From: Magnolia sinica
Lineage: Eukaryota > Streptophyta > Magnoliopsida > Magnoliales > Magnoliaceae
Reading direction: 5' to 3'
Assembly (NCBI RefSeq): GCF_029962835.1
Contig: NC_080577.1
Span: 4,898,001 to 4,962,000 of the forward strand
DNA: 64,000 nucleotides
Within the stretch, counting starts at the first letter, position 1. Each line of letters opens with the position of its first letter. The notes beneath the pieces are model-generated. The model saw only the letters and a list, made by a program, of their open reading frames with translations. It did no database searches and had not been told where the DNA came from. Shown in pieces: positions 11,381 through 22,840 of this stretch. A program made the position numbers and the translations under genes.

Positions 11381-11463
<83 letters not shown>
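11381..11463. repeat. (TA)n microsatellite
   Basis: A near-perfect TA run of about 80 bases with a TATATGTATA imperfection at each end. Confidence 0.95.
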
Positions 11464-12156
11464 CACCATTCATTTCTTCGGGGCATTTAAGGCATGATCT
11501 AAAAAATGAGGTAGATCTAAAATTAAAGTAGACCATATCACATGAAGAACGTTTAAATAATTATTCTTTAATCCCATTATTTTCTGCAGTGTGATTCACT
11601 TATGTGTTAATTCTATCTCATTTTTAGGCTCATCTGCTAAAATGATATGAACTATTGAAAGGAAGGCATGGATATACTACATAATTCCTGGTGAGCTTAC
11701 CAGGTTTTTACATAATCACTTGTGATGGTGCAATTTTGAAGGTGAAACTCCTTTCTTTCAAACACATTTGGTATAGCTTAAGTGCATGTATTTATTTACT
11801 GAATGGAGAGAAATTAGATGAAAATACAATTAAATACATCCAACTAAACAGGCTAATTAGATTGGTTGAACGACCCTTACAACCTGTTTCGTCTACTCGT
11901 GTTTTTGGAAACAAGGCCTTCCTATATTTTTTGCATTTTTAACCGTCCAATATATGTACAGCATTTTAACGGTTACATGGGTAAATAGAAGATTTTTTTT
12001 TTTTGGTAGTATTCTCGGTAATTTGTAACATCCTGCGTATCATCCATAACAGCCAGAGTATCAAAGTATTTCTCCTTTCGTTTGCCCAAACGTGGAGACG
12101 TCTCCTTAGAAACCGGCGGCCCAAACGGCTTCGACCACCTCCAATAACGAGAGAGA

Positions 12157-12158
<2 letters not shown>
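11464..12158. other. Upstream region of the phytolongin gene
   Basis: No gene is seen. A weak copy of the 'GGGGCATTTAAGGCATGATCT' repeat lies at 11480-11640. The last 400 bases are probably promoter; AATATATGTAC at 11949-11959 is the only TATA-like word, and the evidence for it is thin. Confidence 0.3.

Positions 12159-12188
<30 letters not shown>
12159..12188 (+). repeat. (CT)15 tract in the probable leader of the phytolongin gene
   Basis: A pure CT run about 245 bases before the start codon. CT/GA tracts in plant 5' leaders are known binding sites for GAGA-type BPC proteins; that it acts so here is inference. Confidence 0.85.
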
Positions 12189-12191
<3 letters not shown>

Positions 12192-12432
12192 ATTTCAGAA
12201 ACCCAGAGATCAAACAAAATTGCAAATGGGCTGATCTCCATATTCCGGCAAAAAAAATCCTACCAAACATGTCTCAAATCTCCGATTCTCGGCTTTCTCA
12301 TCTGCCGATCGATCCTCATTTCGCCTTTTCCAGCCATAAAAATCAAATCCATCTCCATCCGCTCCTCCAAACGCCATTGCCATCATCTGAGGCCTGCGAT
12401 ACTTGAATCATCTGCTTCTTCCCAACCGTTCG

Positions 12433-13146
12433 ATGATTTCCGCTTTGAATCCGATCCTCTATGCTTGCATTTCCAAAGGAACTACGGTTCTTGCCGATCT
12501 CAGCTCCGGAGACCCTGATCTCGAAACCCTAGCCTTCCAATGCCTCGAAAAGAAACCCGATTTCCACGGATTTTACTCCCACACTATCAGGAATAGGAGC
12601 TACTGCTTCTTGATCGATGATCCGATCGTCTATTTCGCCGTCGTCGAAGAAGATTTTGGAATGCCGCATGTTGTTGATTTCCTGAAGCATCTGAAGGATG
12701 CATTTGCAGCGATTTCCAAGAAAAAACGGATCAAGAGTTTGGATCGTTTGACCTATCGCTGCTTTCAGGAGGAATTCGGTCCTGTTTTCTGCCGCTCGAT
12801 GCACCTGCTGAATCCGATCGGTGATCAGGATGAGAGCACCGGAAAGAACGCCGGATCGACGGAGGCACCGTTGCTTGGCAATCCTAACCGGCATGAGAGG
12901 AAGAAGAGAGTCGGGATGGCGGAAAACATGGTGGATGTTGCCCTCGATGCTAACGTGAGCCGGGAGCTTCCGGTGTTGCTGCGGAAGAACAGTTGTTGTG
13001 CCGGAAACGATGGTGGACGGCAACAATCTGGCAAGACTTGGAAGCGACACGTCCTGATAGTCTTGCTCGTAGACTTGGTGATTTGTTTGATCTTGTTCGG
13101 CGTGTGGCTGTCGATCTGCAAGGGGTTCCGCTGTGTCAAGCGCTGA
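12433..13146 (+). CDS. Phytolongin (non-SNARE longin-domain protein)
   Basis: A single-exon gene of 237 residues. An N-terminal longin domain covers about residues 5-115 (YACISKGTTVLADL, then FLIDDPIVYFAVVEEDFG and FLKHLKDAF). It is followed by a linker with an APLLG motif and basic stretches, a Cys-Cys pair, and a C-terminal membrane anchor at about residues 204-227 (HVLIVLLVDLVICLILFGVW) ending in a short basic tail. There is no SNARE coiled coil with a central Arg between longin and anchor, which separates phytolongins from VAMP7 R-SNAREs. Family members sit on secretory membranes and are thought to modulate SNARE-dependent traffic. A frame-continuous ATG exists at 12403, but MISALNPILYACISKG at 12433 matches the usual family start. 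C-terminal wording is close to Arabidopsis PHYL1.1 and the N-terminus to PHYL2; I cannot settle the paralogue. Confidence 0.9.
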   Translation: MISALNPILYACISKGTTVLADLSSGDPDLETLAFQCLEKKPDFHGFYSHTIRNRSYCFLIDDPIVYFAVVEEDFGMPHVVDFLKHLKDAFAAISKKKRIKSLDRLTYRCFQEEFGPVFCRSMHLLNPIGDQDESTGKNAGSTEAPLLGNPNRHERKKRVGMAENMVDVALDANVSRELPVLLRKNSCCAGNDGGRQQSGKTWKRHVLIVLLVDLVICLILFGVWLSICKGFRCVKR

Positions 13147-13882
13147 ATCTGGTAGGCCAAGATTCTGGAAGATTTTAACCCCGTGAATTGTAAATTTCTG
13201 TTCTCACTCGGGCGTGTGTGTTCTCTGAAACTGCAAGGATTTCTTTGAAGAGGCTGTGGCATCATCATCATCACACGATCGGTAATGACCCACAGCATTC
13301 TTGTTTGTTGTCAATTAGTTCTTGAATCCTTTATAGCTCCTGATGTGGCTACTTTGATTAATAGTTGTTTGGGTTCTTTGCACAGATTTTAACCTGAAAT
13401 GCTCATTTCATTGCATGTAAATGTGAATAGAAGGGAAAATGATATGACAAACCACAGGCGTTGAATGCTAATCTATTCTGTTCTAGCTTTTGTAATTTTA
13501 TTTTTTTCTGGAAGGCAATTCTAGCTTTTGTAATTTCTGATTCATATATGGTGAAATAGAAGTATGATCAACACAATGCTGTTGAAGAAACAGATCATTT
13601 GATAACCTGGTAGAGTGGAAGCTTGTTATTGTAAATTTTCTGGTAGTTTTAAGGAGGAGGTGTATGATCGTCCATTACTGGCACATGGTAAGCACTACGA
13701 GATTATGGTCCATGTGAATAGACCTATCGGCAAGTCCTCCCGGCTCTCTGAGTATTATGAGTTTTGGATCCTGTTTTCCCCGTATTGGAATCATATCAAA
13801 ACCGTGTTATAGAAATATTCGACGACAAGTCTTTTGCTAAACTGAGTATTGATTGGGGTTATCTTTTTTAGCCCACACAGCT
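13147..13882 (+). other. 3' flank of the phytolongin gene
   Basis: Likely 3' UTR followed by intergenic DNA. A GATCG|GTAATG...TTTGCACAG|ATTTT pair at about 13280 and 13386 could be a 3' UTR intron; this is speculative. No further gene is seen. Confidence 0.3.
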
Positions 13883-14428
13883 GGAAAAGGTTCTATGCGG
13901 TGGAGCTCATGGGAACTTCCCATGAGGTCGATTGTGTGGGCCCCACCATTATGTATGTCAAACATCAATACCGTGCATTTGATGTGTCCCCTTTAAATTA
14001 TGGGATATCCCAAAAATCAGCCGTATACTGAGCTCAGGTGGGCCATACTATCTAAAATCATGTGAAGACATGCCTAAAACATATAAAAGCACTTTGTGGG
14101 GCCCACATGAAATTTGGATGCGTCTGAAACTTGGTCTGACCCCTCATCCAAGTGTGACACACATAATGGATGGGCTGGATTTGTGAACCACATCTCGGTG
14201 GGCCCAACATATGATTATGAATGTTTTAATGGAGGGTAACCCCTCTCAACTTTTGTATGTGTTGTGGCCCACACAAGTCACTGATTGACTTGATTTTTAA
14301 GCCCTAGACCACTATGGAATGGTGCATCTGATTGATGGGGTAGATGTTCGACATACATCATGGTTGGGCCCACACAACTCAAGCTCATGGGGGAGTTCCC
14401 ATGAGCTCGACCGTATAGAACCTTTTCC
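13883..14428. mobile_element. Foldback element family G, copy 1
   Basis: Starts GGAAAAGGTTCTATGCGG and ends TATAGAACCTTTTCC. Inverted arms of about 85 bp include CATGGGAACTTCCCATGAG, GTGTGGGCCC and TATGTCAAACATC. A second copy, interior inverted, is at 51050-51588. Long TIRs without coding suggest a Mutator-like MITE. The right end abuts (AT)n at both loci. No clean 9-bp duplication was found. Confidence 0.7.
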
Positions 14429-15484
14429 ATATATATATATAACATCATTTGGTTAAACTCCACAGTTAATGAAGGGTCGGCCATACCAGCCATTATTAAT
14501 ATATCATCTGCCTTAACAGAAGACTGACGTTCTGTTAAGAACTAAATAGCAGAAACAATTTCTGTATTTATTGCCACCTCAATTCTCAACCTAGCATTTG
14601 TTTTGGTACACCGCCATCCTTTGCCTTGATAATATAATCAGGCCACTGCTGCCTGACTGCAATTCAGGCCATGACTTAATGGTCTGATTGGACTGCGTGA
14701 CCCACAGATACAACTGAATGGGCCATCCAATGGTCAAATTAGCCCCACAAGTGAAATGGATGGCTAGATGCACCATATGGTTGGGCTGTGAGGCCCAAAA
14801 GTCCAACTGGATACTTTTTGGAACTTACATTCCAACCAGTTGGTGTTTACCGTTGATGATTGCCTTGTGGACATTGGTACAACTGTACGGAGTATACATA
14901 CCAAACAGTGGTGTGTACGAGTCTTTTTATTTGGTGAGAAATGTTCAAAGCCAATGGCAGATACATCCTTCTTTTTTCTTTTTTTCTATTTTTTACAGCA
15001 AACATGTCATGTGTAGAATATCCAATCAGTGCAAACGGTGGGCCACACCATGATGATCATCTAAGGAGAAAATCAGGCCAATCCACTCATTGAGGGGGAT
15101 AAAACATTAATATCATTAGATGGACACTCAGTGTACTGGTGTGGCCCACCCAATGAGTGGATCGGACTGATTTAATTATCATGTGATCATCATTGTGCAG
15201 CCCACCATTTACATGGATGAGATATCTACACGTGACATGTTGTTGGGAGGAAAAATGGCTGCATCAAGTACTGAATATTGATACAGACACAGTATCTGAC
15301 CACTTCTCTTATTTGGTTGTTTTGTTTTTATTACAAGATGGAAATAGTTTTGCAAAGAGCTCTTTTGTTTTAGTGAATAAACTTTTAGACTTGGCTTCTT
15401 CTGTTCTGTAATGGAGTCATCAACTCATCATGGACAGATTATGGTGATTTTCTACACGACTTGTTTCCCGCGATTGGATCCAAA
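14429..15484. other. Intergenic, foldback-element fragments
   Basis: About 15030-15215 holds inverted halves of a 'GGTGTGGCCCACC..ATGAGTGGATCGG..ATCATGTGATCATCAT' repeat related to those in KAS1 intron 1 and at 35140-35300. No gene is seen. Confidence 0.35.
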
Positions 15485-15485
15485 A

Positions 15486-15528
<43 letters not shown>

Positions 15529-15564
15529 CCCGGTAAATGAAGGAAATATATCATAAGAAAGGGA

Positions 15565-15611
<47 letters not shown>

Positions 15612-15647
15612 CCCGGTAAATGAAGGAAATATATCATAAGAAAAGGG
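15485..15647. repeat. Tandem duplication of a (CT)n-containing unit
   Basis: Unit 1 (15485-15563) and unit 2 (15564-15647) each read ACCAT, a CT run, CCCTCCCCGGTAAATGAAGG and AAATATATCATAAGAAA. They differ only in CT repeat number and one extra A. The near identity means a recent event. Confidence 0.9.
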
Positions 15648-16877
15648 AAAGAACGATGTTCAAGAATCTATCTTTTTTTTTTCTTTCTTTTTTTTCTATT
15701 TGGGAAATATGTTAATGATGTATCAAAACTTTGTTTAATAAAAAAGTAGTCCGTCAGCATGATCGGTTGACAGTCGACCAAAAAGGCCTTACCTGAACAT
15801 AAATCAAGTATGATATGGTACATTATGGCCGGTTACATTGAAAAGGAAAATCAAAGCAAGAAGGGAAAAAAAAAAGGTGAAGGTCTAACATTTTTTTCTG
15901 ATTTTTCTGTTCATGATCCATTTCACTTTCAATTTGTCGAATCCTACTTAAATCTTTTTTATAAATAAAATAAAATAAAATACAAAAACAGGCCTAGTCT
16001 TCACTAAAATGGCTTTCTAAGCTTCCTCCATGGTTAAATGAAAAAAGAAGAAAATAAAAGAAAAACTGGAAGAAAAAAAAAATATTTCAAATTTGAGCCT
16101 TTATGGCAGTATTTGGCCATATCAGGGCTGATACGTTCTGTATCAGCTAATACTGCCCTTCTTTTGGGGTGGACTGATGCGGCCCCATATTGCATATTGT
16201 ATCAGGCCACTACAGATACAATATGGGCATATACGGATGTTCAAAACCATGGTTCTTCTGGATCCCGTTTTGATGCGACATGCTGGTTTCATTTTGGAGC
16301 AATTCCTTGTGTTGGAAAGAGGGTTCACCCAACACCACGAACCACCAACAAAACCAATCTAGTCCACAATTGTAACAAAAGAATAAGACAAAAATTAGAT
16401 TAAACCAAGTGAAATGGGATAAATCTGGACTCCTTTGACAATTATCTCTTCTTCATTCGTGTCCACTTGCGATTAGAACACACCTCTTGCTGACAAAACT
16501 TTCTGGCGACTATCTTGCTGCTGCTCTCTTCTAACCAAATCAGTTTGCATGGTGACTTCTTCTTATTAGCATGTCACAGCTAAGCAACCAAAATTGTGAT
16601 AAGGTTGGAGATTAGCACATCACAACTCAGCAATCAGAATTGGGATAAAGTTGGAGATACTCTCACATCTTATATCAATCAGTGGGATACTCTCGGCCTC
16701 AATCAGTGGAGATACTCTCAATTAGTGGGATACTCTTGGCCTCAATCAGTAGAGAGACGTTAAGGGATATCGGTAGCAGATTTTATGGGATTATGTATTC
16801 ATGTTTAAATACTTGTCTCAGCCAAGTTGGAGGTGCCAATGGTAACGTTGGCTTCTCTGAGTTTATTGTCGAAAAGG
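15648..16877. other. Unassigned repeat-like stretch
   Basis: 16100-16250 has inverted GATACGT/GCATATTGTATC..GATACAATATGG words typical of a decayed DNA transposon. 16600-16760 has direct reiterations of GTGGGATACTCTCGGCCTC and AATCAGTGGAGATACTC. Frames at 16038-16403 are low complexity at the start. No gene can be supported. Confidence 0.35.
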
Positions 16878-17112
16878 TTATCCAATGATGTCTTCAAATT
16901 CATCCAGTTCCTCATCAGAGATTCCACTAAAGTCCGTGCAATTGACAAACTCGTCGTCAAAGATGGGACCCTTGTCGTGGTCCAACTCTCCAATGTATAC
17001 GTTTACAACAATTTCAGGATCAAAAGAGAAGAAGTCCTCCCAGTTATGTGTGTCAATTGACAGGATGCAGTGCCAGTTGTTGGACTCACGTCCAACAACA
17101 TAAAATCTTCAA
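16878..17112 (-). other. Coding-like remnant of unknown origin
   Basis: Read on the minus strand, one frame gives a protein-like composition: RFYVVGRESNNWHCILSID, then NWEDFFSFDPEIVVNVYIG, then a long acidic stretch ending SDEELDEFEDIIG. The Trp/Asp/Glu richness is unlike random AT-rich DNA, so this is probably a gene or element fragment. I do not recognise the family, the frame is not open upstream, and no splice structure is convincing. Confidence 0.4.
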
Positions 17113-19272
17113 GTGATAGGTCGCTCAATGCACCGAGTGATTTCATTAGCTTGTCCTCATAGTCCTTTGAGCTTATTGCGCTAGGCCACTAGAGGAATTC
17201 AATCTCCTTAATTGTTGGCTCATGAATATATATATATATATATATGACCGCAAACTTGCATAGCCATGTGGGAAGTATGGATTGATTTTGGGAAGTCGGT
17301 GGGGTAGGTTGGACGATCAATGGGGAGTTCTTTGCCCACCTTTGCATGCCTGGTTGCTTTAATTTCTGCCTGTCTGGATCAGGGCAGGAATTCTGTTGAA
17401 CAGGTCAAGAAATCTACCGCTAATCTTGCCTTCCAACAAACTGACAACAATTGGAACTGCCATCTCCTCTCTGAAACACCTCAAAACAGCTCAAACAATT
17501 CGTCAAACACACAGAGAACAAGCTACTCTGCTATGTAGGAACATGGTCTTCAATTCCTAATTTCCTTGCTTTTGTTGGAAAGATTGAATATCAGAGCACC
17601 TATGGTGAAATCAATCATCTATAGTTGGTATGTATTCAGATATCTACATCTCCAGTTTTCTTTCATGTCATGCTTCATCACCACCTCTTTCACTCTCTCT
17701 AACTTCTTCAGTTGCTACTTGAATTAACAATTTGCCATTCAGTCATCAGAATGGCAAGAGAAGATAAAGAAGCTTTTGAAGTTGTCAAGCAACTCAAGCC
17801 ATGCATACACACATGTGGATGATTCTGTAGACTAGAGCCACATTGTGTGCCATTTTGGAAGAAAATTGTGCCGACCAACAGATTTGTCAAACTGAGGTAT
17901 AAAACATAAAGAGGCCGAAGTTTCTATGTAGAAATTCATCTGGTTTCCACAGAACTTGTTGTGTTTTTTAGAATAAAAATAAATTTCAAAAAACTATTTT
18001 TAGAAAGTAAATAAATATATTAATTATTGAATTTTTCCATAATAGTGTATATAGCCAGTCAGTAAAAGGAGTTTTTGCTTATGCAAGCAGGGTTCAAATC
18101 TTCTTGAGGACGGTGTGAAGCACCACACGCGGCATGGGCTGTAGGGTTGCTTGGGCGCTTTATTAGGCGCACTTAGCACTTCGCGCGTGCGCATCGTCAC
18201 AAGGAGTAAAAAAAAGGCCATGGTACCCTGATGTTTTATTACTTTTTTGTTGATTGAGAGTAATTGTGACATGATTGTATATATGGCACCTATAACATGT
18301 GTTGCTTATCTGGATACAATTTTTATTGTTAGATAACTGTTTCTATCTGAATGGGTACAAAAATAACCGCTATAGGACAAAGAATCATGTCCTTTCATGA
18401 AAGGATATTGTTTGTTGTGAATGAGTATGGATTTCTTGAAGAGGTAAATTAGCATCTCTTTAGGAAGAAATCCATAATCTTTCAATTGATATAAATCCTG
18501 GATACTATAATTCAAAAGTTAACACTCTTAATTCTCAAAATTATATCATCTTCTGTGCAATTATTCTCGATCTGACGTTTTGCTAAAAAAATTTTAAACG
18601 TCTTAAAAGCATATCGGTGTCAAAACTAGAGATCTGTTCAACACTTAAATGTGCAAATTTTTGTGTTGAAATTCGGATTGAAAATTCATTGTATCTTGAA
18701 GACAATTTATAGATTTCCTTCGTTTGCACTTGTTGGAACTTTCAAAAAATGGCAACAAATCTATCTTGAGAAATTAACTATTCAAGTCGAGCCTTGAATC
18801 TAATAGATCTGATCGTCTCGTTATCTTTTTCTTCAATCCTCCGTTATGTACAAGAAACACTTAATTTTCTGAACTTTTCAATCTATTAGGAACTCTGTAT
18901 TATGCTTATCATTTTACATGAGGACCAGTAAAATTTATGTGCTACATGCTTAGTATCATCCTAGGTAAATATGGACAGACTTGCATTTATAAAATTGTGC
19001 CAGCTTGTAGTTGTTCTACTCACTTCTCTATGTGCTTAGACCCTCATGATCCCAGATGCTAGAAAAATATTCGGGGCAAGAAGAAGAAGAAGCTGCTATT
19101 CCAGTGCATTCGCAAGTCAGATCTATTCCTCTCATCTCTGTCGAGGTTTGAATAGGAGAACTCATGTTCCAAGTCTGGCTAAATTTGATTTGGCAAGTTG
19201 ATGGGTCTCTCTTTGAGTAAAACTGTTCTGAGAGAATTGGAAAGGGGGGGCTATAAAAATTATAGAAACTGC
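17113..19272. other. Intergenic, no gene recognised
   Basis: Contains a short (TA)n at 17226-17245 and several small frames without recognisable content (17320-17538; 18306-18515 minus). 17700-17900 has a short coding-like plus-strand phrase (MAREDKEAFEVVKQLKPC) that ends at once. 18550-18900 may be part of an old repeat. Confidence 0.3.
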
Positions 19273-19275
19273 TTA

Positions 19276-19408
19276 GGGCCTGTTCTACATGCCTGAAAAT
19301 GGTTTCATCCTAAGTGGGCATTAGAGATGATCTCATGATCTCTAACACATAATTATATTTGACTAAAATGGAATGAACTCATTTTCAGGTGTCTACCAAA
19401 CAGGCCCC
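19276..19408. mobile_element. Short Tourist-like MITE, degraded
   Basis: Begins GGGCCTGTTCTACATGCCTG after TTA and ends ACCAAACAGGCCCC. The interior (ATTAGAGATGATCTCATGATCTCTAA) is related to the MITEs at 27088-27285 and 33110-33308. Confidence 0.55.
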
Positions 19409-19790
19409 ATAAGGTATCACTTGATCACACGTTATGTGTATTTTTTTTTTAAAGTGGAACAGAAAGCTTGAAATTTGAGGGAATGCAGTTTGTCATTTTG
19501 TTGTATAATGCTACTTATAGATTATGGTTTTTACCTCCTGAATCTCTCATGGTCTAACTGAAGTTACCCAACGGATCAATGCTCTCACCAAAGTCTATTA
19601 AGTGTACATTTGTTGGATACAGTCCAAGCTACGAGGGCTATTGCTGAAACTCATCCCCCGCTCTAATGAACAGGCTTTTGATGAGATGACCCTTGATAGA
19701 GTGGAATGGCGGAACAGGATTCATGTAAATGACCTCAATTAGTTAGAATAAGGCTTAGATGATGATGGCATCCTCATGAATCACTAATTA

Positions 19791-20412
19791 AGGGTCGTTT
19801 GGCACCATGGATTTAAGGGGATTTGAGGGGATTTCAAATCCCTTGGTTGTTTGGCAGCATAAAGTAACTGGGGGTTTCAAATTTAGGGGGTTTCAAATCC
19901 CGTCAAAGAGGAAGTTTTTAATTCAATGTGAAAGCTTGGATTACATCTAAAATCCTTCCAAGAGTTGCATGTATAACATATGTGTCACCATACTATTATT
20001 CTATCGGGCACATGTCCCATTAATTGATATCCCAAAACAATTAGATTATCAATTGCATCACTATAATTACTTTAATATTATGATCAGCACCGTCGAAACA
20101 TTGTTCATGTAAATCAACGGTTAAAAATAGTTATTTACTCAGTCGGACATGATCTTGTGCTTGTGGCCCATCCAAGACTTGGAATTTCATCATTTTCGGG
20201 AAAAGAGATATTTCAGCAGGCTTACTACAACCATTGTATCAAACATTACATTCGTCACTAGTTAGAAATATTAAAGTTGATTTAGCAATTAAATTCAACT
20301 CCTATAAATATACCATGCATAGCTAGTTTTGGATTAAAGTTGATTCTGAATCGAGGGTGCTAAACATGATAAGCGGATTTCAAATCCAGGGGGTTCCTCG
20401 TAAAACCAAACC
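19791..20412 (+). mobile_element. 630-bp MITE-like family E, copy 1
   Basis: Starts GGGTCGTTTGGCACCATGG, then GGGGATTTGAGGGGATTTC-type words, and ends with the inverted word GGATTTCAAATCCAGGGGG. Interior landmarks such as GATATCCCAAAACAATTAGA and ATTTCAGCAGGCTTA recur at 23772-24416 and 57768-58398. Confidence 0.7.
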
Positions 20413-20579
20413 TTTTTGAGGGCCACCGTTATGTTTTTTTTTACATCCATTCTATTCATAAGGTCATGCCGAAATGAAAACACAAATATCAACTTCATCC
20501 CAAACTTCTCCATTTACCAAAAAGTTTTTAATGGTAGACTTTCAATTTTCATTTTTGTAGATTACCGTCCAGGCGGAGG

Positions 20580-21118
20580 TAGTACGCAATCCGCGTGCGT
20601 CATGTGTCATCGAGGTAAAAGGTTGGTAACAGTGGATGCGGTTTTGCTGGATCCATAACTATGAGGCCCACTGTGATGTATGTGTGTTAGATCAATGCCG
20701 TTCATCCATTTTTCTAGCTCATTTTATGACATTATCCCAAAAATGAAACAGATCCATATGTCAGGTGGACCACACAATAGAAAATTTTATGATTAAATGC
20801 TCACCATTAAAAACTTTCTAGGCCCACCGTAATGTTTATTTCCCATCCAACCTGTTGATTAGGTTACGCAGACCTGGTTGAAGTTAAAACACAAATATCA
20901 GGTTATACAAAACTTTTGTAGCCCCCAAAAATTTTTAATGGTCAAACACCACTCTTTCCTGTGATGTGGTCCACTTTAGATTTAGATATGCTTCTTTTTT
21001 TTTTTGTCTCATGCCATAAAATAAGCTGGTGAAGTGGATGGACAGCGTGATATAAAAATAAATACATCAAGGTGGGCCCCACAGGATCCACCGATGCAAT
21101 CCGCGTCCGCCCGCAATC
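20580..21118. mobile_element. Foldback element with about 85-bp arms
   Basis: GGATCCATAACTATGAGGCCC..GTGATGTATGTG..TTCATCCA at 20650-20735 is inverted as TGGATGGACAGCGTGAT..ATACATCAAGGTGGGCCCC..GGATCC at 21010-21095. Outside the arms the word GCAATCCGCGT occurs on both sides as a direct repeat. A Mutator-like MITE is plausible. The interior shares the AATGTTTA..CATCCAACCTGTTGATTAGG words with about 23640. Confidence 0.6.
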
Positions 21119-22483
21119 CAAAGATGTTTGTAATTGAAGAGAACTCGCTTTATCTTTCCAGTCTCCTTTGCGAGGGAGGGAAGGGCCGTCCACCTTTTTG
21201 AAATTAGGAAGGAAGACAAGGAAATCCCTTAAAAAGTACAAATAACAGTATACAACTTGCTTCTAACGTGTGCGGGTTATACAACATCCCTTTAACCCAG
21301 TGTTCTGTGGGGCCCACCACGGTGTTATATCCACTCCGTACATTCCTTTTGTAAACTCAACATGAGGGAGATCCAAAACTCGAGTGGGCCGCACAAATGA
21401 GGATTGAACACTCACCATTGAAATCCTAGAAGAGTCGCAGACATTTTGGATCAGGGTTATATTTGTATTGGTAATCACCTTATGAACGGTTTAGATGGCA
21501 TCTAAAATCACAGTGGACACAAGAAAGTTTCTACTGTGGGTGTCTTCATCCCCACTGTTTCCTGCGCCATGGCCCACTTGAGTTTTGGATCTCCCTTGTG
21601 TTTAAGCTCTTATCCTAAAGTGAGCTGATGAAACAGATGAACGAAGTGGATATAACACAAATATCGTGGTGCGCCCCACACAACTTTGGATTACAGGGGG
21701 TGTTTTCATCATTTCAATTGATCTTACGGTGCAGGAAGACGTCGCTTTCTCTTTTTAATGGTCCACTTTTAATTCGGGCATTGGAGAATACATGGAGTAG
21801 TTGAATGAATAAGATAATAGATAGATGAATTGAATGATTTTCTGATTGGAGGGTTTTCGTCACAACCGTTTTGGTTGTTGGTTGGCCCTACGGGTTTTAA
21901 GTAGTGATGAGCTGGGCTGAACCCACCTAGGGCTAGGTTGAACTTGCTTCTAGGTTGGACTTGAGTGGGCTACTCATGAATTTGGCCCACCAACTGAGCT
22001 GCCTCTGGATTGGGATGGCTACAAACATGACAGATGGCCATGGCCCAGTTATGCACATTTAAAACCAACTAGATCCGTGGCTGCATGATTTTCAATCATT
22101 TAGTTGAATTCTCTTCTCTTTTGCAATTTATTTTTATTTATTTATTTAACCCTATATTAATACAAAGAATAATATTTCATAATTTATTTTAATTCAATAA
22201 TACGCAGTGGATGCCTAATGAATATATACAAGGTAATTGAAATTATTTTATTTGCTGAATGATGGGTGATAAATATTTGGTGGCGTTATCTGATAAATAA
22301 AAATTTATACATGTGTGGCCCACTCATTTAATGGGATGAGAATGGGTTTTTTTTTTTTTTCCTCCAAACCAAAGCATTTTTTTAAAGGTTATTGAGTCAA
22401 AAGAATGTTGTAAGTGAGCCATAAGAGATAAATGATCCAATATCGAGCTTGTGTGAGCCATCATGATTCATCCGTTATTGAGG

Positions 22484-22515
<32 letters not shown>

Positions 22516-22840
22516 GAGGGATAGGTGTGCCAAATTTACTGGCATGGTTATAATATGTTTTGTTATATATTTTGCAAAAAATAAAAATTAAGATAATAGG
22601 GGCAAATATAATAAATTGTCAATGTTTAGACACCTATGGTTTATTTTTACCAACAAGTTTTCATTAAAAAATTACTTATTTTCAAATATGACTTTTTTTC
22701 AATAAAGTATCAAATAAAAATTTTAGTACTTATAATATAAGTACTTAAATTCATTACTTTAAGTTTTCAAAACTTAAATTATTTTTCATGTTTGTTTTTC
22801 AACCTACCAAATGGCCCTTAGGATTCGTGCAGTGGTGATT
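21119..22840. other. Intergenic, repeat fragments
   Basis: 21290-21690 holds further inverted 'GTGGGGCCCACCACGGTGTTATATCC' / 'GGATATAACACAAATATCGTGGTGCGCCCC' ends, probably another foldback element. A (TA)n lies at 22489-22515, and the end of a GTTTGG-type MITE at about 22800 (CTACCAAATGGCCCTTAGG). No gene is seen. Confidence 0.4.

Noticed and set aside
12403-12432. Earlier ATG for phytolongin
   Set aside because: Ten extra residues without family support; MISALNPILYACISKG at 12433 is the expected start.
12003-12518. 171-residue plus-strand frame overlapping the phytolongin start
   Set aside because: It spans the (CT)n leader and runs out of frame into the longin gene; no homology is recognised.
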